From NCBI GenBank assembly GCA_027422505.1, contig JAPQWV010000018.1, positions 14,712,001 through 14,776,000 of the forward strand: a DNA stretch of 64,000 nucleotides. Reading direction: 5' to 3'. The position numbers and the translations under genes were made by a program. Positions 35,862 to 46,183 of this stretch are shown here, piece by piece; positions within the stretch are counted from its first letter, which is position 1, and each line of letters opens with the position of its first letter. A model generated the notes under the pieces. It was not told where the DNA came from. It saw only the letters and a program-made list of their open reading frames with translations, and ran no database searches. Source of the DNA: Craterostigma plantagineum (taxonomy: Eukaryota; Streptophyta; Magnoliopsida; Lamiales; Linderniaceae).

Positions 35862-37170
35862 TGTCGATTCTAAGACCCACGCCCGAATTGGTGTGAATCC
35901 ACGAGCATAAAATTTGAGATTTCACTAGTTTTTTTTACCAAATTTTCGAATTGGGTTTGTTGCACTATTCCAACATAACATCGAAAATTTTCCTTGTTTA
36001 TGAGAACCCATGAAAAATTGAGATCAGTTTTACCTTTTCCGATTACTAACGTTGAAGATTTCTTCAATTTAGGGGAGTTTTGCGTAGCATACGAAGTTTT
36101 TATCTTTCTCTTGACACCTTAGTCCGTACCAGTTGCATGTAGTAATTATAGGAAACAAACCGTTATTGTTTTTTTTATTATTTGTTATAGGTGAGGCAAG
36201 ACTTGTTACCATTTATTAGTAATCTGTTACGATTTTTGAAGGTAGAGTTTTGGAACTTGCAGAAAATGGTATCCAGATAAAGTGATGTGTTACTGAAATT
36301 GAAAACGTTTCGATCTTAGTTCGTAGCAAAATTTGTTGTTATTTCATGTCGATTACGAAGACCCACACCCAAATTGCTGTGAATACTCATTATTCGAGCA
36401 TTAAAGTCGAGATTTCACTCGTTTTTTACCAAATTTTTTAATTGTTTTTGAAGCATTATTCCAACTTAACATCGAAAATTCTCCTTGTTTATGAGGACCC
36501 ATGAGAAATTGAGATCGCTTTTAGCTTTTCCGATTACTAACGTTGAAGATTTGTGTGATTTCAGAGAGTTTTGGGTGTCGTACGATTTTTTGATCTTCCT
36601 CTTGACGCCCTATTTTGTACTAGTTGCATGTAGTTATTATAAGAAACATATCGTTATTGTCTTCTCGTTATATGTTATAAGTGATGCAACTTTTATTCCC
36701 TAATGTTAGGAATCTGTTATTGTTTTTAGGGTAGGGTTTCCAAAATAGTAAAACGTGGTACCTAGATAAAGTGACGTGCTAACTGAACTGATTTGTTATT
36801 AGTGAGGCAACATTTATTCGCCAATGTTAAGAATCTGGTATAGTTTTCATGGTAGTGTTTCCAAACGAGCATAAAGTGGTACCCAGATCAGGTGATTTGT
36901 TACTGAAATTGAAAATGTTCGGATCTTAGGTCGCGGCTAGATTCGTTGTAATTTCGTGTCGATTACTAAGACCTACATCCGAATTGGTGTGAATCCACAT
37001 TGTTCGAGCACAAACGTCAAGATTTCGCTCGTGTTTGTACCAAAAATTTCGAATTGAGTTTGAAGCATTATTCCAACATAACATCGAAATTTTCCTTGGT
37101 TAAGAGAACCCATGAGAAATTGAGTTCGATTTTACCTTTTCCGCTCAATAACGTCGGAGATTTCGGAGAT
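35862..37170. repeat. Tandem array 3, period about 486 to 610 bp
   Basis: Three copies marked by GTCGATTCTAAGACCCA, GTCGATTACGAAGACCCA and GTCGATTACTAAGACCTA at about 35862, 36348 and 36958, each followed by CCAACATAACATCGAAA or a variant and AGAACCCATGA or a variant. The second unit is longer because of an internal duplication of about 125 bp (36675-36800 and 36800-36910). Confidence 0.8.
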
Positions 37171-37639
37171 TTCAAGGCTTTTGGGTGTTGAAATAAATCA
37201 ACAGATGGCAATTGGGGCTAATGGTTCGCAGGAGAGGGATGATGGCATTCTTTGTAAATTTTCGCAACAGATGAGGAGAGATGGGTCTTTTTAGCACATT
37301 TGGGTCCTTAACTCTAAGGCAAACTTGATATGGGTGTTTTAAACTGAAATTTAAAGCAATTGGGGCTGAATCCAAATGAAAGTTGCTTATGTGGGGCTGA
37401 AACGAAATTAACTCAAAAAAAAAAGTCCCATGTCAGAAACTATATAAATCGGCTTCTATCTTTCTTAATTTTGGTATGATAAACTAATAAATTAAGGTAC
37501 AACATATATCCACAAGAAGATACAGTCACAAACTGCTAAATGATACACTATAGACAATATATTCGGTACACCTTATTATGAAGCGTTGTTCGTGGTAATC
37601 CGAATTATTTTATTCGAAAAACCATATTTTCATATGCAT

Positions 37640-38340
37640 AAACGTTGATCGATTGGCTGGGAGATGCCGAAGGTTGGGTTCGTGTGTTACATAAACGTTT
37701 ATCACATGATGAGTTTGACATGTTCTCCATTTTATGTTGGACGATATGACATATACGTAATAAATGGGTGATGGAACGTACTCGTCTTCACGATGAGCGA
37801 GCGCGTACGGAGGCATCTGTGATTTATTCAGATTCAGCCAAAGCTGAGCAACGACTCCAAATAGAGGCATGGCCAAATTGACACGATCCATTCTCGGTTC
37901 GGTTAAGCTTAATGTGGATGGTGCAATTCTTAATGTGGACACGACCCAGTCTCGTGATTGTATTATCGTAAGAGATCACGAGGCAAGTGCCTCGCTTGGC
38001 TATCTAAAATGTCTGATGGCACATTGTTGAATATTTCGCAATCTGTGTAGCTCTGCTCTTAGCACGCATTCAAGGTTGGAACCTTGTTACCGTCGAGAGT
38101 GATTGCATACGTATCATAAAGTTGCTTCAGTCCGAGATTGCATCTGCCTCTACAATTATCTCTTCTAGAAGTGCCTTACCTTTAGCAAATCTTTTGATGC
38201 TATTATATTTAGCCATGTCTCTGGGCAATGTAACGGAGTTGCTCATTATTTAGCCAAACACCTTATAACTGGGAGGGATTTCGCCCCCAACTCAGAAAAT
38301 GGTGATATATTTAGATATATAATCAATGAAATCCCTTTTA
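37640..38340 (+). pseudogene. LINE (L1-type) RNase H tail, 5'-truncated and broken
   Basis: Plus-strand frames give WVRVLHKRLSHDEFDMFSIL followed by W-T-I and RNKWV (37650-37760), the usual linker before the RNase H of plant LINEs. Then VKLNVDGAI (about 37902), LVTVESDCIRIIKLLQS (38081-38130), and SHVSGQCNGVAHYLAKHL (38210-38265), the RVT_3-type RNase H pattern. It ends near 38340 in an A-rich stretch after ATCAATGAAATCCCTTTT, which resembles the 3' end of such tails. Several stops and frameshifts. The reverse transcriptase is absent, as is common for 5'-truncated LINE copies. Confidence 0.75.
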
Positions 38341-38484
38341 TAAAAAAGAAAACCACTTCACCAAAAAATAACAATTCAACAAAACACCTTAAAAATCAAA
38401 TATTCAACTACTTCAACAAAAATATTCAACAACATTCGTCCCAAAATAAAACCTAACAACACAACAACACTCACATCACCAGAC

Positions 38485-38775
38485 AGACCCAGTTGAAGTA
38501 TTCTGCCCACAAGTCATGAATCTCTTGAATCGTTATGTCGTTGTAAATGATACCTTCGTATATCTGTATCATTTGTACAACAATAAACGCATCATTAAAA
38601 TATAAACATGAACTAAAACAATTGTTAAAGAATCTGCGAAGATTGTTTAATTATCATACCTTTGCCAAGTTGCACCGATCATCAGAAACGTTTTGCAACG
38701 ATCATACATATATCTCATGACATAGTAACCACATAACTCTCTTAACAGTTGGTTGTCGAGGGCACTACTTTTACA
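38485..38775 (-). pseudogene. Ulp1 (C48) protease C-terminus within CACTA element
   Basis: Minus strand gives ELCGYYVMRYMYDRCKTF (about 38690-38745), matching the active-site-Cys block CGYYVMR of plant transposon Ulp1 proteases. After a gap of about 110 bp that may be an intron (AG|GTATGATAA ... GATACAG|), YNDITIQEIHDLWAEYFNWV (38489-38548) matches the closing helix and tail. Catalytic His and Asp regions are not visible. A stop-free exon pair is not reconstructed, so it is treated as a remnant. Confidence 0.6.
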
Positions 38776-39599
38776 AATAACCAATAATAATAAGAATGCA
38801 CATATCGACCGAACCAGACTTGAGGTACTAGGGGCAAAAAGTAAATTACTGGGAAGGTCATAAAGTAAATTTAGGGGGGGGGGGGGGTGTTTCAAAATGT
38901 AAATAAAGAAATCAGAAAAAATAAAGACAAAAAATGCAACTTGTATTCCAACCCCGATCAATGACTTCAAAATTCTTATCAAGAGCGGAGTAACCACTGG
39001 ACCACACACTATAATCTACTCAGACGCATAATAGCAAGTTATAGACAATGTGGCTGGATGGGCAATGGACCCCCAAGCCCCCTACATAGATCCGTCCCAG
39101 AATGCACATAAAACATTGCTTTAAAGTTCTTAAGACAATGTGCACTTTGCATGCGTTTCAACTAAATAGGGGTGTTTTTTTACAAGATAATTTTATAATA
39201 CAAAATCATTATATGAACTTAAACTTTTTATAACTTACACATTTAAACATTTACTGATACAAATCTTTCTAAGACCCACCTTTGATGCCAAAGGGCCGAA
39301 CACAAATACGGTGTCGCCGCGAAGTAAATTGCCAACAATATCAATTGGCTCCTAAAAGTCATAAAACAGTAAAGGTAATCATGTATGAGATAAACCATTA
39401 AGATATATTACACATAAGAAAAAATGTATAATATCTACATGACTTTTATGAATTTTTATGAATTTTATGAATTTTTGAACGCTTCAGCCGTGCAGTTAAT
39501 CTCCCTATTGGCATTACTATCAATAACCATCAAGCTTAAGCGACTAGGATTGAATAGAACGGAGCCAAGTAGACATCAAGCTTAAGCCGTTTAGTGTTT

Positions 39600-39930
39600 T
39601 CAAATCATCAAAATCAACCGAGCCAAGTAGACATCAATGTCGTTACCAGTTTGATTTGGACTGGATATTAACAGTGAATGATATATTTTCCTTTCACTGA
39701 AAAACATGGAGGAAGATTGTAGATGCGGAGAAATAACGGCCACGTACTGTGACCGCTGCGCTGCGTGTGGATTTATCCCATCGGTGCAAAGTCCAAGCGT
39801 AATATTTCATACCTCAACTCCAAAGTCAGGAACAAAATATAAATGTTCCTCCATTAAGGGAATTTGTCGGATGTCTCAGCTTTCCATCATTTTGTTTCCT
39901 CTTCGTCACGCCATCTGAAAATTTTTAGCA
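39600..39930 (-). pseudogene. CACTA tnp2 transposase fragment, copy 1
   Basis: Same content as 41340-41670. Differs by a single-base indel near 39727 (GATGCGGAG against GATGCGAG). Confidence 0.75.
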
Positions 39931-40081
39931 AGATCGATATTGGAAAACAGTTAGAATATAGGAACTATTGTAAGTACCACAAAACCTTATCATGAGCACC
40001 AATGACTTCATTTTTTTTCTTATAAGTATGCATTCACGGGTACAGATATGTATTCTATCGTACTATAAATTCAAAGTGCAT

Positions 40082-40614
40082 TAGCACTGTCAAATTGGCG
40101 GGGCGGGTCGGGCTGGCCCGCCGCCCGCCAAAGCCGGCCACTTGGCGGGGCGGGGCGGGGTGGCTCGCCAGATGGCAGGCCTAAAAAACTGGGGACCGCC
40201 CCGCCCCACCCCACGGCCGGCCACGGGCCTGGCGGGCCAGGCCCGCCCGCCTAGTATTTTTTTTTTGCTATTTTTTGTTTTAATTTAAAACTTTAATATA
40301 CTAATAATGTTTAATTAATTATGGTATTTATTGATAAAATATGAGTAAATATGATATCAATTATACATAATTAATGACATTAATTGTAATATCTAATTAA
40401 TTTAGTTTTATTTTCTATATTCAGTATTTATTTTCTATATATTATATATTTCTTTAATATATTATATATTACAATAATGGTGGGCCGGCCCGCGGGCTAG
40501 CCAGCCCCGCCTCGCCTCGCCAAAGCCCGCCCAGGCCCGCCTCCTGGCGGGCTTGAAAATTGAAACCCATCCCGCCCTTTTGGAGGGGCGGGGCGGGCCG
40601 CATTGACAGTACTA
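40082..40614. mobile_element. GC-rich hAT-type non-autonomous element, copy 1
   Basis: Terminal inverted repeat TAGCACTGTCAA / TTGACAGTACTA, 8-bp duplication AAGTGCAT on both sides (40074-40081, 40615-40622), the size expected of hAT. Ends are extremely GC-rich with many GGCGGGC and GGCCCGCC runs that can pair; the centre (40255-40475) is AT-rich. No coding capacity. Confidence 0.85.
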
Positions 40615-41339
40615 AAGTGCATAGTAGTGTTTCAAAATGTAAATAAAGAAATCAGAAAAAATAAAGACAAAAAATGCAACTTGTATTCCAACCCCGATCA
40701 ATGACTTCAAAATTCTTATCAAGAGCGGAGTAACCACTGGACCACACACTATAATCTACTCAGACGCATAATAGCAAGTTATAGACAACGTGGCTGGATG
40801 GGCAATGGACCCCCAAGCCCCCTACATAGATCCGTCCCAGAATGCACATAAAACATTGCTTTAAAGTTCTTAAGACAATGTGCACTTTGCATGCGTTTCA
40901 ACTAAATAGGGGTGTTTTTTTACAAGATAATTTTATAATACAAAATCATTATATGAACTTAAACTTTTTATAACTTACACATTTAAACATTTACTGATAC
41001 AAATCTTTCTAAGACCCACCTTTGATGCCAAAGGGCCGAACACAAATACGGTGTCGCCGCGAAGTAAATTGCCAACAATATCAATTGGCTCCTAAAAGTC
41101 ATAAAACAGTAAAGGTAATCATGTATGAGATAAACCATTAAGATATATTACACATAAGAAAAAATGTATAATATCTACATGACTTTTATGAATTTTTATG
41201 AATTTTATGAATTTTTGAACGCTTCAGCCGCGCAGTTAATCTCCCTATTGGCATTACTATCAATAACCATCAAGCTTAAGCGACTAGGATTGAATAGAAC
41301 GGAGCCAAGTAGACATCAAGCTTAAGCCGTTTAGTGTTT

Positions 41340-41670
41340 TCAAATCATCAAAATCAACCGAGCCAAGTAGACATCAATGTCGTTACCAGTTTGATTTGGA
41401 CTGGATATTAACAGTGAATGATATATTTTCCTTTCACTGAAAAACATGGAGGAAGATTGTAGATGCGAGAAATAACGGCCACGTACTGTGACCGCTGCGC
41501 TGCGTGTGGATTTATCCCATCGGTGCAAAGTCCAAGCGTAATATTTCATACCTCAACTCCAAAGTCAGGAACAAAATATAAATGTTCCTCCATTAAGGGA
41601 ATTTGTCGGATGTCTCAGCTTTCCATCATTTTGTTTCCTCTTCGTCACGCCATCTGAAAATTTTTAGCAA
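41340..41670 (-). pseudogene. CACTA tnp2 transposase fragment, copy 2
   Basis: Three minus-strand frames are needed. DGKLRHPTNSL (about 41610), then NITLGLCTDGINPH (41508-41549) and IYNLPPCFSVKGKYI (about 41440-41470), then NQTGNDIDVYLARLI (41352-41396). These follow the order of tnp2 transposases, where the LG(L/C).TDGFNP and YNLPP motifs are followed by a GND(I/M)DVYL block. Frameshifts and stops show that it is dead. A further short minus-strand stretch (EPIDIVGNLLRGDTVFVFGP, near 41045-41105) may be more of the element. Confidence 0.8.
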
Positions 41671-41820
41671 GATCGATATTGGAAAACAGTTAGAATATAG
41701 GAACTATTGTAAGTACCACAAAACCTTATCATGAGCACCAATGACTTCATTTTTTTTCTTATAAGTATGCATTCACGGGTACAGATATGTATTCTATCGT
41801 ACTATAAATTCAAAGTGCAT

Positions 41821-42354
41821 TAGTACTGTCAAATTGGCGGGGCGGGTCGGGCTGGCCCGCCGCCCGCCAAAGCCGGCCACTTGGCGGGGCGGGGCGGGGT
41901 GGCTCGCCAGATGGCAGGCCTAAAAAACTGGGGACCGCCCCGCCCCACCCCACGGCCGGCCGCGGGCCTGGCGGGCCAGGCCCGCCCCCCTAGTATTTTT
42001 TTTTTGCTATTTTTTGTTTTAATTTAAAACTTTAATATACTAATAATGTTTAATTAATTATGGTATTTATTGATAAAATATGAGTAAATATGATATCAAT
42101 TATACATAATTAATGACATTAATTTTAATATCTAATTAATTTAGTTTTATTTTCTATATTCAGTATTTATTTTCTATATATTATATATTTCTTTAATATA
42201 TTATATATTACAATAATGGTGGGCCGGCCCGCGGGCTAGCCAGCCCCGCCTCGCCTCGCCAAAGCCCGCCCAGGCCCGCCTCCTGGCGGGCTTGAAAAAT
42301 TGAAGCCCATCCCGCCCTTTTGGAGGGGCGGGGCGGGCCGCATTGACAGTACTA
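41821..42354. mobile_element. GC-rich hAT-type non-autonomous element, copy 2
   Basis: Perfect 12-bp terminal inverted repeat TAGTACTGTCAA / TTGACAGTACTA and the same 8-bp duplication AAGTGCAT (41813-41820, 42355-42362). Carried into copy 2 by the 1740-bp duplication, not an independent insertion. Confidence 0.85.
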
Positions 42355-42610
42355 AAGTGCATAGTAGTGCTTTATAAGTCGTTATCGGAAACTCCTTGAT
42401 GACAGGAAATTAACATATCAAAAATATTTCTAACAGTGTGAGACATATATGTCTCAAATCTTAAAATTTAGCCTTAACATTAAATAGTTTGAAGACAACA
42501 GATAGCTTCGTGTATTTTGAACAACCGTTAAAGCAAAATAATTGTCTCTAACTAAACTATCAAATATTGGAGGACGTTCATAAAAAAACCCTTGATCATC
42601 GCATAGCAGG

Positions 42611-43290
42611 TAGATCTGTCAAAATGGCGGACCGGGCCGGGTTGGCCCACTGCCCGCCAAAGCCCGCCACTTGGCGGGGCGGGGCGGGCCTAAAAAATGG
42701 GGAATCAGGCCCGCCCGCCCGCCTAGATATATTCTTAATTTTTTTGTATATTTATTTTATAATTTAATTTATTGATTAGTTTTAGTTAATTAAGGTATTT
42801 AATACTCCCTCCGTCCCAGCAACTTTATCACTTAAGTTGCTGGGCACGCAAATTAAGGTGGTATTATTATAATAATATAGAACAATAAAAGGGTAAAAAA
42901 GTGTATATTTTGATACGTCTTTTAAGAATATATAATATTATGATATTGATTGTTAGTGATAGTTTTTTGCTAAGTAAGGAAAGGTAAAAAATTATTGGAA
43001 CGCCCGAAATGAAAAAGTGTGATAAAATTAGCGGGACGGAGGGAGTAATAAATTATTGATAAACAACAAATTAATTATATATTTATAAATATATAAGTTA
43101 TTAATTATGGTATAATTAATGAATCATTAACTGTTAAAGTAATATATTTTAAACATAATATAATATATAATATATAATTTTATAAATCTGGCGGGCCGGC
43201 CCGGCCCCGCCCCGCCCCGCCAAGCCCGCATCCCGCCCCTTGGCGGGCCTAAAATATCCCAGCCCAGCCCGCCCTTTTTGGTGGCAGGTC
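42611..43290. mobile_element. Third GC-rich hAT-type element, diverged
   Basis: Starts TAGATCTGTCAAAATGGCGG and has the same GC-rich/AT-rich/GC-rich structure as the previous two, closing with GCCCTTTTTGGTGGCAGG. The terminal repeats are degraded and no clean 8-bp duplication was found, so the right boundary is approximate. A Stowaway MITE sits in its AT-rich centre. Confidence 0.65.
42805..43045. mobile_element. Stowaway MITE (241 bp)
   Basis: Inverted ends CTCCCTCCGTCCC and GGGACGGAGGGAG flanked by TA (42803-42804, 43046-43047), the signature of Tc1/mariner-type Stowaway elements. Nested in the third hAT-type element. Confidence 0.93.
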
Positions 43291-43299
43291 CTCAATACG

Positions 43300-43640
43300 T
43301 TCAAATATCGGTGGCACTTTTATACTACTCCCTTCCCCGGTTAAACTAGCTTCGTCAACAACCTCACATGCCGTATCTAATTAACATATTCAGGTTTAAA
43401 ACCCGTGATTATCGGATGCTCACAAACAGTTGTACTATTCCACCACCATAAGTTATTATAATTACGACATGGACTTGAAATTTCGATGCCTTTTCTTTCT
43501 CCTATTCTGTTCCGCACATTTCAGAAAGTCCTCCACGCCATTCAAATTCTCAGTTGTTGATTCGGTTACTTCACATCCAACTCCGATCCATTTACACGAA
43601 CTTAAAGCATAGCGAGGATATTTATACAAATAATTCGCAA
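43300..43640 (-). pseudogene. CACTA transposase-associated domain fragment
   Basis: Minus strand: CKWIGVG followed by ENLNGVEDFLKCAEQNRRKK, then in another frame CRNYNN and VCEHPIITGFKPEYVN, then DTACEVVDEASLTGEGSSIK. The pattern W.....-YLNGVEEFL, C.C..C.N, V..H....GF...Y matches the N-terminal transposase-associated domain of plant CACTA proteins. A 153-codon ORF (43923-43462) covers its first part; what lies upstream in that ORF is not recognised. Confidence 0.6.
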
Positions 43641-43975
43641 TGCAAGCATAATTCACATATAATCTTCGAAGGGGATTCATGGTATCATCACTCCAACCAA
43701 ATCCATCCCAAACATTACTATCACTAGGATGCATGTTTGAGCTTCGATATTGAAGAAAAATTAGGCGGCATTTTCCCACAGTTGTCCAACTGACGAAAAA
43801 TATGGGAAGGATATATGTCACATTCATGTGTCTACTCAGAGAATATTTTTGGGAAATGAAACCAACATGCAACCTAAGAGATAATAAATGTCTAAGAACT
43901 ATCCCAAAACCGAGACCATTCAAAATTTCATCCTAATACGTAAATCTTGGGCGGGTATCTAAGCTTAAGCAATAA

Positions 43976-43978
<3 letters not shown>

Positions 43979-44043
<65 letters not shown>
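43979..44043. repeat. (CA)n(TA)n compound microsatellite
   Basis: About 13 CA units followed by about 19 TA units. It generates spurious ORFs of repeated IY and VC codons on the minus strand. Confidence 0.97.
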
Positions 44044-44045
<2 letters not shown>

Positions 44046-44639
44046 ACACACTGAAACATGCATTCATATAAACAAACACAATTAAAGCATATAACAGAGT
44101 AAAATCGTAGATTCGCGAAAGCACCCAACCATCGCTGCCCAACCAACACGTACCCTATGCAAGCCTCGTACAAATAGTCTCCAGCCCAAAGCACGCCCAA
44201 AATCTCAAGTCTCGAAATGTCCCTCAAAACCCTAATTTTTGCACAAAAAATCCCAAATCAACACAATAACATCGATTGAGAACAACAACATCGCGGCGTA
44301 TAACAGGAATAAAAAGAAATTTCCATTTCAAAATTCGACGGAAAAACAACCGAAACGCATCCCAGTTATTTTGTCTTCGTCACCGCGCCTTGCCCATGAG
44401 AATACCTTCGAATCGCCTTGGAGTTGATTACTTTTCGGACACAAAGTGGAAATGAATATGATAAGTTCGCGACAGACATGTGAAAATGAATAGGCATCGG
44501 TTCGTTGCCCGCAACCGACTGTTATTCCTTCAAGGAACATTATGCGTCAGTTCACGTAAACAATAGTCCCAGAAAATGAGATTATATGGTTGGTTCATGG
44601 TTGTCTTGAAAAAACGACGAATATAGTCTTCACAAAGAT

Positions 44640-44812
44640 TTTGCGACGGTTACAGTAATATAACCAATGCCTTCAATCGTCAAAACTACGAAAATGACAC
44701 CGCTAGCCACGATTATATATGATAACCATTGCCGCTTTCATTATGAGCGACGATTATATATAAGAACCGTCGTCTATATAGTGCCGTAGGCTATTTCCTA
44801 GTCGTACTAGTG
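44640..44812 (-). other. CACTA 5' terminus with subterminal repeats
   Basis: Minus strand begins CACTAGTACGACTAGG, followed by several copies in both orientations of the motif (G)ACGACGGTT or ATCGTCG (for example 44649, 44678, 44718, 44750, 44768). These are the sites normally bound by CACTA regulatory proteins. The next bases outside are TAT (44813-44815), a possible 3-bp target duplication. Confidence 0.7.
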
Positions 44813-45051
44813 TATTAATATGTGCTCATTTCCAATTAATAATATTATTCGGTACTGTACAGCACAGTTTTATAGCCCTGTCGGTAAAATAGATTTTAAT
44901 TTTATTATCTCTTAGCACATCATGTTTCTTCTAAAGAATACATCATATCCGTAGTATATATTTTACAGCATATATAGAATTATTACATACATACTACTGT
45001 ACCATATGGTATATACATTATGTTACAAGCCTTCAAAAGTAGGAGCAGGTA

Positions 45052-45276
45052 TGTGAAGGAATATCAGATACACATGACTGAGTTTGTTTAATAGATGTTT
45101 TCTTGTGTTTTGTATAGTTGTATTTTCTGTTTGATAGTTAGCTTTACAGATGTATAAATAGCCACTGTACTTGACAATTTCTAATTAATGAGAATACACA
45201 GTTTTCTTCTCTTTCGTAGAAACAATCGCAAACACAAAATCCTCTCTTCAAAAGCTCAAATTTAGCTAATTGTTCA
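45052..45276 (+). repeat. Copia-type LTR, solitary, with primer site
   Basis: Starts TGTGAAGGAATATC, contains TATAAATAGCC (45152), ends CTAATTGTTCA and is followed at 45277-45288 by TGGTATCAGAGC, the initiator tRNA-Met site. Only 95 bp of its internal region remain before a different LTR starts at 45384. Left boundary is inferred from the TG and the LTR context. Confidence 0.7.
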
Positions 45277-45383
45277 TGGTATCAGAGCGGGAAGATCCGA
45301 CTCAATTTAAAATATATAGCGGGTTCGAAAAGAATGGCGTTCCCGTCCGATTAAAAAGAAATGGGCTCCCCCGTGAGGGGGAG

Positions 45384-45605
45384 TGTTGAAACATATCACG
45401 TGAGGAAGAGTCCCACACCGAGAAATACAATAAATAATAATGGGTATATAGCTTGATGGGTCAACTCATCTTAAACACCAATTGGTTTTAAGAAGGAACC
45501 CCATCAAGCTTATCGAGACATCTTCTCGTGTCGCGCATGTGCGTGGGCCTCGATGACGGATAAATTACCGGAGGCCCAGCCCAATTTCTTACATGGTATC
45601 AGAGC
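45384..45605 (+). repeat. 5' LTR of Copia D and primer binding site
   Basis: 210-bp LTR, TGTTGAAACATATC ... AATTTCTTACA (45384-45593), followed by TGGTATCAGAGC (45594-45605). Immediately upstream is GTGAGGGGGAG, which looks like a polypurine tract and would fit a 3' LTR instead. The LTR is thus flanked by features of both ends. Confidence 0.75.
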
Positions 45606-45647
45606 AGGCTTTCCTGCAACATCATCAACCAAACAATCGACGAAATC

Positions 45648-46178
45648 ATGGAGGCTGAAAATTCCGAGCCAACAACCTCTACAGAAATCGTCAGCTATGG
45701 TGGATATACACACCCGCTGATGCTTCTTCCCTCTGATAGTTTGGGGATGAATATAACTTTGAATCGATTGACAGAAACAAACTACATCGTATGGAGTGAC
45801 GCTATAAGACGCGCACTGAGTGCGAAGAACAAGGTTGGGTTCATTGATGGAACTATTAAGAAACCAGCAGATGAAGATGTGAATCTGGCTCGATGGACTA
45901 GGGTTAGTGATACAGTTGCCTCGTGGATCCTGAATTCTCTATCGCCGTGACGGGTTCGGTTTGGGAGATTCGGCGAAGGATCTGTGGGATGAGCTGGCTA
46001 TTCAATTCGGAACTAGCAATGGACCGCAGATCTACCATTTGAACAGAGAAATTAGCTAGATTTCACAAGGTAACTCGAGCCTATCTGTCTACTTCAGCAA
46101 ACTTAAACGACTTTGGGATGAGTTGAGTCACCTTGATCCCGAAGAAAGGTGCAAGTGTGGTAAATATGTATGAGTCTA
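45648..46178 (+). pseudogene. Copia D gag, N-terminal half
   Basis: ATG at 45648, 42 bp after the primer site, opens MEAENSEPTTSTEIVSYGGY, then NRLTETNYIVWSDAIRRALS and KNKVGFIDGTIKKP, the standard Copia Gag start. A frameshift near 45945 is followed by DLWDELAIQFGTSNGPQIYH, a stop after LNREIS, and YFSKLKRLWDELSHLDPEER and CKCGK. Element E interrupts it at 46184; the continuation is at 49361. Confidence 0.87.
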
Positions 46179-46183
46179 AAAAG

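Larger units (their letters stand above)
32968..37430. mobile_element. Non-coding structure with inverted ends and internal tandem arrays (4.4 kb)
   Basis: The left end has two copies of TCAGCCCC about 35 bp apart (32991, 33024), then TTTTAAGGACCCA (33045). The right end, reverse complemented, has two TCAGCCCC copies at similar spacing (37398 and 37364), then TTAAGGACCCA (37305). Between them lie three unrelated-looking tandem arrays with a common period near 480 bp, and very frequent TGGTAT/TGGTAC hexamers. No ORF above 110 codons and no protein motif. The inverted ends suggest a non-autonomous DNA transposon, perhaps Mutator-like, but no target duplication was found, so the class is uncertain. 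Confidence 0.5.
38890..40629. repeat. 1740-bp tandem duplication, copy 1
   Basis: Begins TTTCAAAATGTAAATAAAG and ends AGTGCATAGTAGTG, immediately followed by copy 2. About nine differences from copy 2. Preceded by a 14-base G run (38874-38887). Confidence 0.95.
40630..42369. repeat. 1740-bp tandem duplication, copy 2
   Basis: Tandem copy of 38890-40629. Both copies contain the hAT insertion with its target duplications, so the duplication followed that insertion. Confidence 0.95.
38460..44812 (-). mobile_element. CACTA (En/Spm) transposon, decayed, with tnp2 and Ulp1 remnants
   Basis: The 5' end on the minus strand is CACTAGTACGACTAGG at 44812 downward, a CACTA terminus with repeated ACGACGGTT/ATCGTCGC subterminal motifs. 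Downstream, in order, come a transposase-associated zinc domain (43300-43640), tnp2 transposase blocks (in two duplicated copies) and the C-terminus of an Ulp1-like cysteine protease (38485-38775). tnp2 plus an Ulp1 gene is a known plant CACTA arrangement. The element is cut by three GC-rich hAT-type insertions and a 1740-bp tandem duplication. I did not find the opposite CACTA end; the lower limit is set by the Ulp1 block. Confidence 0.75.

Noticed and set aside
37610..37942. Minus-strand 110-codon ORF
   Set aside because: Antisense shadow of the LINE RNase H tail on the plus strand.
38874..38887. G14 run as a functional quadruplex
   Set aside because: A plain homopolymer next to a duplication edge; may be slippage or sequencing error.
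39706..39918. Plus-strand Cys-containing 70-codon ORF (also at 41463-41657)
   Set aside because: Antisense to tnp2 transposase fragments, whose minus-strand motifs explain the sequence.
43928..44227. Minus-strand ORFs with runs of IY and VC
   Set aside because: Produced by the (CA)n(TA)n microsatellite at 43979-44043.
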